Origin: Radiobacillus kanasensis
Lineage (GTDB): Bacteria > Bacillota > Bacilli > Bacillales > Amphibacillaceae
Direction of reading: 5' to 3'
Assembly (NCBI RefSeq): GCF_021049245.1
Contig: NZ_CP088020.1
Span: 248,001-312,000, forward strand
DNA length: 64,000 nt
The notes below the pieces were generated by a model. It did not search any database. It was not told the DNA's origin and was given only the letters and a program-made list of their open reading frames with translations. The translations under genes and the position numbers were made by a program. The first letter of the stretch is position 1; every line of letters starts with the position of its first letter. Below, in pieces: positions 60,183 to 64,000 of the stretch.

Positions 60183-61541
60183 ATGTCTAAGGGTAGTCAG
60201 AAAAAAATGAAGTGGTGGCAGCTATCCTTGCTAGGAGTTGGCTGTATTATAGGAACGGGTTTCTTTCTAGGTTCTAGTATTGCAATTAGGCAAGCAGGAC
60301 CAGCAGTACTCGTTGCTTTTTTATTTGCAGCATTAGCAACTTATATTGTGTTTGATTCCTTAGCCCAGTTAACGGCAGAGCAGCCGCAAAAGGGTTCCTT
60401 TAGTGCCTACGCCAAAAAAGCGTTTGGACACTGGGCTGGCTTTAGTAATGGCTGGGTGTATTGGTCGTCGGAAATGCTCATTATGGGTAGTCAGTTGACC
60501 GCTCTGGGCATTTTTACACAATTCTGGTTTCCAAATATGCCGTTATGGTTGTTAGCAACTATCTTTGGTGTTCTCGGTCTGCTTGTTGTTTTAACAGGGA
60601 TAAACGGATTTGAGCGCTTTGAAAATATATTTGCCGTCGTCAAGGTAGCGGCGATTCTGATGTTTATTATTATTGCTTGTCTAGCCTTGTTCGGGGTATT
60701 TGAAGGAGATCAAGAGCCAGCTGGAGCACCAACCACTTATGGACAATTTTTATCCAATGGTTGGATGGGACTATGGACTTCCTTTATTTATGCTTTTTAT
60801 GCCTTTGGTGGAATCGAAGTCATGGGGATTATGGCAAATGAATTGAAGGATCCGAAGGAAGGACCGAAATCAGGAAAAGTAATGCTTTCCTTACTTACGA
60901 CCATTTATCTTATATCGATTGGCTTAGCCCTCTACTTAGTATCATGGGATACGTTTACGACTGAAGACAGTCCTTTTGTCGTTGCATTGGAGCAATATAA
61001 CCTTTCCTTCGTTCCCCATGTTTTTAACGGTGCGTTAGTGATTGCGGGATTTTCGACCATGGTTGCTTCCCTTTACGCGATTACAACAATGCTCGTCACT
61101 TTAGCAAAGGCAGGAGATGCCCCTAAGGCGTTGTCCAAAGTAGGGAAAAAGAACATTCCATATCGCGCTTTGTCTCTAACAACTTCAGGTCTAATATTAT
61201 CAATCGTTGTGTCTTTGCTTCTACCGGATAAAATCTACGAATATTTAACCACGGCAGCAGGACTTATGCTTCTATATACATGGTTATTTATCTTACTAAG
61301 TTTTAGAAAGCTCATGGACTTAGCGGCCAAGGGGAAGATATTCAATGTTGTAGGGATGCTTCTTATTATTCTTGCAGTATTTGGTACCCTGTTTGATCAG
61401 GCGAGTCGACCGGGCTTCTTTATAAGTTTATTGTTTTTAGTACTTATTGGTATCGTCACACTAATGATGAAAAAGAAATGGAGAAACGAAAAACCATCCT
61501 CTGACTCCAACACTTTATGGGATAAATATGAAAAAGACTAG
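60183..61541 (+). CDS. Amino-acid permease (APC superfamily)
   Basis: A 452-residue transporter with 12 hydrophobic segments. GVGCIIGTGFFLGSSIAIRQ is the APC helix-1 signature. PVxF-type parts are replaced by FSAYAKKAFGHWAGFSNGWV, and FIYAFYAFGGIEVMGIMANE follows in helix 6. It resembles the GABA/D-serine/aromatic amino-acid permeases of Bacillus; the substrate is unclear. Its ribosome binding site GGAGGG is inside a strong hairpin (60134-60180). No obvious promoter lies between the hairpin and the start, so expression may need read-through or a promoter inside the upstream gene. Confidence 0.9.
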   Translation: MSKGSQKKMKWWQLSLLGVGCIIGTGFFLGSSIAIRQAGPAVLVAFLFAALATYIVFDSLAQLTAEQPQKGSFSAYAKKAFGHWAGFSNGWVYWSSEMLIMGSQLTALGIFTQFWFPNMPLWLLATIFGVLGLLVVLTGINGFERFENIFAVVKVAAILMFIIIACLALFGVFEGDQEPAGAPTTYGQFLSNGWMGLWTSFIYAFYAFGGIEVMGIMANELKDPKEGPKSGKVMLSLLTTIYLISIGLALYLVSWDTFTTEDSPFVVALEQYNLSFVPHVFNGALVIAGFSTMVASLYAITTMLVTLAKAGDAPKALSKVGKKNIPYRALSLTTSGLILSIVVSLLLPDKIYEYLTTAAGLMLLYTWLFILLSFRKLMDLAAKGKIFNVVGMLLIILAVFGTLFDQASRPGFFISLLFLVLIGIVTLMMKKKWRNEKPSSDSNTLWDKYEKD

Positions 61542-61561
61542 CTTCCTAACTAGTCTTTTTT
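61531..61561. terminator. Bidirectional terminator
   Basis: AAAGACTAG and CTAGTCTTT pair around a short loop, followed by TTTTTTC, between convergent genes. Confidence 0.8.
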
Positions 61562-62278
61562 CTTCGTATGAAAAGGACATTTATTCAAGGAGGATTGATC
61601 ATCTCGTAGAAAATACTGTTTGTATTCATAATTTTCTTCGGTCCTATACACTTTGAGGTCAGGATGCGGTTCCACAGAATCGTATGCTTTTAACCTCTCC
61701 CTAATTTGTCGCTTTAATTTCTTGGACGGTGGTTTCTCCAAAAACGTATCAAACACCCAACGAGGGGTAATGGCAAACATCATATATGGAAAAAACCGAC
61801 TTTGTCGGTTTTGGTGAGCAGGAGTTGCGCAAAATAAAAAGTAGCGCTCTCCATTAAAGCAGTACTCCCAAAGGGCATGATGAGGATCCTCTGGTATGTC
61901 AGCTGGCCATCTTGTCTCGTCCATTTCGTGAACCTGTTGAAGGATATCCCAATACCACGTCTCATAATCGGAGACTGAAGTCTTTTCATCACCGCTAAAT
62001 CGATTAAAGAAAAGAACTAAGGACGTATTGTCGCCTATTTGGTTAGAGACCTTCCCATAGGCTTCGAGTATTTCAGCCAAGTATTCTGGTGTTTGCGGAT
62101 CCTTTGGGCTAGGCAAAAAGCCGAATCGTAGCTGACCCAGATGAAATCCTTGGGTAGCAGGAATACATGGGAATTTATGCTCCTTATCCGTAAACTTTTC
62201 TTGAAAAGCATGGAATGCATCCATTCGCCAGTTTTTTTCAGAAGACTGTTCCAGTTCATTTTTTCTAAAAAGGTGCAT
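61550..62278 (-). CDS. YqcI/YcgG family protein (GntA-like heme enzyme family)
   Basis: A 242-residue protein of the YqcI/YcgG family. Features are FPCIPATQGFHLGQLRFGF, SLVLFFNRFSGDEKTSVSDY, YFLFCATPAHQNRQSRFFP, FMMFAITPRWVF-like MMFAITPRWVFDTF, and the end LNKCPFHTKKK with a possible heme-ligand Cys. One family member, GntA, is a heme-dependent N-hydroxylase in guanitoxin synthesis; nothing else in this window suggests such a pathway, so the substrate is open. The ribosome binding site AAGGAGG is held in the terminator hairpin of the upstream LysE gene. Confidence 0.82.
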   Translation of the reverse strand: MHLFRKNELEQSSEKNWRMDAFHAFQEKFTDKEHKFPCIPATQGFHLGQLRFGFLPSPKDPQTPEYLAEILEAYGKVSNQIGDNTSLVLFFNRFSGDEKTSVSDYETWYWDILQQVHEMDETRWPADIPEDPHHALWEYCFNGERYFLFCATPAHQNRQSRFFPYMMFAITPRWVFDTFLEKPPSKKLKRQIRERLKAYDSVEPHPDLKVYRTEENYEYKQYFLRDDQSSLNKCPFHTKKKD

Positions 62279-62282
62279 GCAA

Positions 62283-62320
62283 AAGCCTCCTTCCCATGCA
62301 ATGTATTACAGAAAGGAGGC
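62283..62320 (-). terminator. Terminator of the LysE gene overlapping the YqcI gene's ribosome binding site
   Basis: GCCTCCTT (62285-62292) and AAGGAGGC (62313-62320) pair; on the minus strand TTTTG follows. The AAGGAGG nearest the YqcI start is the 3' arm. Confidence 0.75.
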
Positions 62321-62333
62321 CTCTGTGCCTGTC

Positions 62334-62966
62334 TTATAGATGAAAGATAAGCTTAACGGCTTGATAACCAAAATACACACCAAATCCGATTAGTGATAGC
62401 CCTGACAATCTAGATAACCCAATTAGTAAACGGTTGTTCATCAGCTTTCGGAAGGTACTTGCAGTGAATGCCATGGAAAAATCCCATATAATAAGTCCTA
62501 AGATGATGGCTGCACTATATAACATAATATGAGACTTATCGTATTGAGCAACCGTATTTGCTAGTACGGACCCATAAATGCCTAACCAAAATAAAATGGA
62601 GAGTGGATTCGAGACCGTTAACATGAAGCCCGTCCAAAATGTTTTCTTTGGAGAGCTTTGCGTTTTATTTCTCTTGTCTACGGTAAAAGAAGATGCTGTT
62701 GCAAAGCTTTCTATCCCGGTATAAATGAGGACAAAGCACCCAAAGGACCATAAAAAGGATTTCATGAATGGAATCTCTAAGAAATTAACGATACCGAAGT
62801 AAACGGCAACCATAAAGAGCATTTCAGCAAATAAAGAGCCTATTCCAATAAGCCAGGAGTGAAGAAACCCGTCTTTTAACCCCTTGTCCAATTGTGCGGC
62901 ATTAATAGGACCGATTGGAGCAGCTAAGGATAACCCTAGAAAAATATAACTTAGAAATGTATGCAT
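62334..62966 (-). CDS. LysE/RhtB-family exporter
   Basis: A 210-residue protein with six hydrophobic segments. The N-terminal SLAAPIGPINAAQLDKGLKD is the family signature, and TGFMLTVSNPLSILFWLGIY carries the conserved Asn-Pro. Such proteins export amino acids or similar metabolites. AAGGGAGAG precedes the ATG. The following YqcI gene is on the same strand, partly separated by the terminator. Confidence 0.9.
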   Translation of the reverse strand: MHTFLSYIFLGLSLAAPIGPINAAQLDKGLKDGFLHSWLIGIGSLFAEMLFMVAVYFGIVNFLEIPFMKSFLWSFGCFVLIYTGIESFATASSFTVDKRNKTQSSPKKTFWTGFMLTVSNPLSILFWLGIYGSVLANTVAQYDKSHIMLYSAAIILGLIIWDFSMAFTASTFRKLMNNRLLIGLSRLSGLSLIGFGVYFGYQAVKLIFHL

Positions 62967-63079
62967 GTTGATTCTCTCCCTTAGTGTTCAACTTGTACAT
63001 TTCTATTCGAGAATAGGAAGATTCATTACAACATGTACATAAAAAACTAGTACATTTGCGATGTACTAGTGATCGGTTC

Positions 63080-63298
63080 CTATAGGTTTTGGTGGGTTTC
63101 TTGTAGCAGGCGTAATAGATCAAGCGCACGATTTAAATCTGGACCTGAAGCTCCTTGCTGTTGCGCTTGAATGACTAAATCTTCCGCCTGCTTTAGTTCT
63201 CTTTGAGCATCTGTGTATAAAAAAGGGTTTCCTTGTGCGCTCTCTACAGTATTCCGGGCAGACTCAAGTGCATGAAGGGCTTGTTGCATGGAATCCAA
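63080..63298 (-). CDS. Small helical protein, unknown function
   Basis: A 72-residue protein, probably all helical: LHALESARNTVESAQGNPFL, then DAQRELKQAEDLVIQAQQQG and NRALDLLRLLQETHQNL. It has no Cys and no membrane segment. TTG start after GAAAGGATG. It looks like a small soluble two- or three-helix protein of Bacillaceae; I do not recognise the family. Confidence 0.7.
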   Translation of the reverse strand: MDSMQQALHALESARNTVESAQGNPFLYTDAQRELKQAEDLVIQAQQQGASGPDLNRALDLLRLLQETHQNL

Positions 63299-63462
63299 TT
63301 TACATCATCCTTTCTCTTCATAGGATTGGAAATAATTTTGAATTTATCCATTCGTTTTGAAGAGTATTTCGTTAAATTTTACCAACTAGAATGTTTAATT
63401 TATACTAAAGGAAGGAATACCATATAGGTAGCCCTAAAAGAAAAGGAAAAGGAGTGGAAGCA

Positions 63463-63882
63463 ATGAGCGACGTTTTATTTACATCACATGCGACAGCAAA
63501 AGGTGGAAGAGACGGACACGTAAAATCGGATGATGGTCTTATTGACCTGAATCTAGTCAATCCTGCAGGAAATTCAGGAGGTACAGGCTCCAATCCGGAA
63601 CAACTATTTGCAGCTGGTTATTCAGCCTGCTACGATGGTGCCTTAAATTTAATGGCATCCAAACAAAAGAAGGACATTGATTCAACGATTACAGCTGATG
63701 TAAGTCTTTTAAAGGATTCTTCAGATAATGGGTTTAAAATTGGTGTTGTATTGAATGTGGAAATTGGTGGAGTAAACCAGAGTGAAGCGGAAGAGCTTGC
63801 GAAAATGGCACATGACTTCTGCCCATATTCTAAAGCAACACGTGGCAATATTGATGTGGAACTGAAAGTCAAAGCTGTTTAA
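63463..63882 (+). CDS. ohr: Organic hydroperoxide resistance protein (Ohr/OhrB)
   Basis: A 139-residue OsmC/Ohr peroxidase that reduces organic hydroperoxides with lipoyl thiols. It starts MSDVLFTSHATAKGGRDGHV. The two redox cysteines lie in GYSACYDGALN and HDFCPYSKAT, and the catalytic Arg is near GGRDG. ATG 63463 is eight bases after GGAG; GTG 63454 overlaps it. No MarR-type ohrR gene is next to it in the window. The strong hairpin at 63898-63926 ends the transcript. Confidence 0.94.
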   Translation: MSDVLFTSHATAKGGRDGHVKSDDGLIDLNLVNPAGNSGGTGSNPEQLFAAGYSACYDGALNLMASKQKKDIDSTITADVSLLKDSSDNGFKIGVVLNVEIGGVNQSEAEELAKMAHDFCPYSKATRGNIDVELKVKAV

Positions 63883-63897
63883 TATACTTAAAAGAAC

Positions 63898-63930
63898 GAG
63901 ACCATTCATTCAAAGAATGGTCTCGTCTTT
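63898..63930 (+). terminator. Terminator of ohr
   Basis: CGAGACCATTC and GAATGGTCTCG pair around ATTCAAA, followed by TCTTTG. From here to 64000 no gene is visible. Confidence 0.8.
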
Positions 63931-64000
63931 GTTCATGGTTTAATAAAATGTCCAGTTTCGAAGAGTAATAATGATCACTCCTCTTTATTGGAATCGTAGG

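Noticed and set aside
1..64000. CRISPR array, prophage or defence island
   Set aside because: No regularly spaced short repeats, no phage structural or integrase genes and no recognisable defence genes were found on either strand; the only mobile element is the IS110.

Overview
The window comes from a low-GC, Gram-positive, spore-forming member of the Bacillaceae, most likely a moderately halophilic or salt-tolerant genus of the Halobacillus/Pontibacillus/Virgibacillus kind. The reasons are strong AAGGAGG-type ribosome binding sites with many TTG and GTG starts, many Bacillus subtilis-type genes (citA/citR, yuxO, ytzI, cwlK, bactofilin, ohr, cold shock protein, RsbR paralogue), and a complete ectoine (compatible solute) operon. 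No rRNA, tRNA, CRISPR array or prophage was seen. The genus is an inference.

Layout. 1-3.1 kb: the end of an ammonium transporter, a DUF294 nucleotidyltransferase/exonuclease pair and a short GlnR/TnrA-like regulator. 3.2-8.7 kb: a MacAB-like ABC operon with two ATPases, a lipoprotein adaptor and a giant FtsX permease; it has a CcpA-type operator and its last ATPase carries an AbrB-like tail. 8.8-14.8 kb: singletons (diguanylate cyclase, MOSC protein, cold shock protein, thioesterase, MFS, RsbR paralogue, GNAT). 14.8-20.1 kb: peptidase T, divergent from an NAD salvage operon (NrtR-type regulator, pncB, nadD, nadE). 20.2-26.5 kb: CwlK-like peptidase, CDF exporter, TrpXYZ-type ABC importer, FAD oxidoreductase and a nucleotidase broken by one stop codon.

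26.6-29.2 kb: a dispersed, non-coding repeat split by an IS110-family element. Comparison with an empty repeat copy at 39.3 kb fixes the IS ends at 27165 and 28763. The non-coding RNA region upstream of its transposase carries 7-nt segments matching both halves of the target, and a 9-nt segment matching one IS end. The same 12-nt target recurs intact in the three other repeat modules of the window. This is the best find: a bridge-RNA-guided transposon that appears to be programmed against a resident repeat family.

29.2-36.3 kb: a secreted M4 protease with PPC and CUB-like tails, an amino-acid ABC importer, an MscL with a zinc ribbon, a bactofilin and a 3-methyladenine glycosylase. 36.4-41.3 kb: ectABC with sigmaA- and sigmaB-like promoters, a repeat, and catalase with a PerR box. 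41.6-45.7 kb: a BASS transporter near a Fur-like box, an Mta-like regulator, and small membrane or spore-type proteins. 45.9-50.1 kb: MFS, two nucleoside hydrolases and threonine aldolase. 50.2-55.7 kb: GNAT, flavin-type stress protein, YtzI, alcohol dehydrogenase, divergent citA/citR and a TIM-barrel isomerase. 55.9-56.7 kb: another repeat. 56.7-64 kb: SDR, TetR/DHA2 efflux pair, amino-acid permease, YqcI/YcgG protein, LysE exporter, and Ohr.

Much of the content fits stress and nutrient adaptation: osmoprotection (ectABC, MscL), peroxide defence (KatA, Ohr), NAD and nucleoside salvage, peptide and amino-acid scavenging, and multidrug efflux. Start codons were chosen from the ribosome binding sites. 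All functions are assigned by reading motifs, without database searches.
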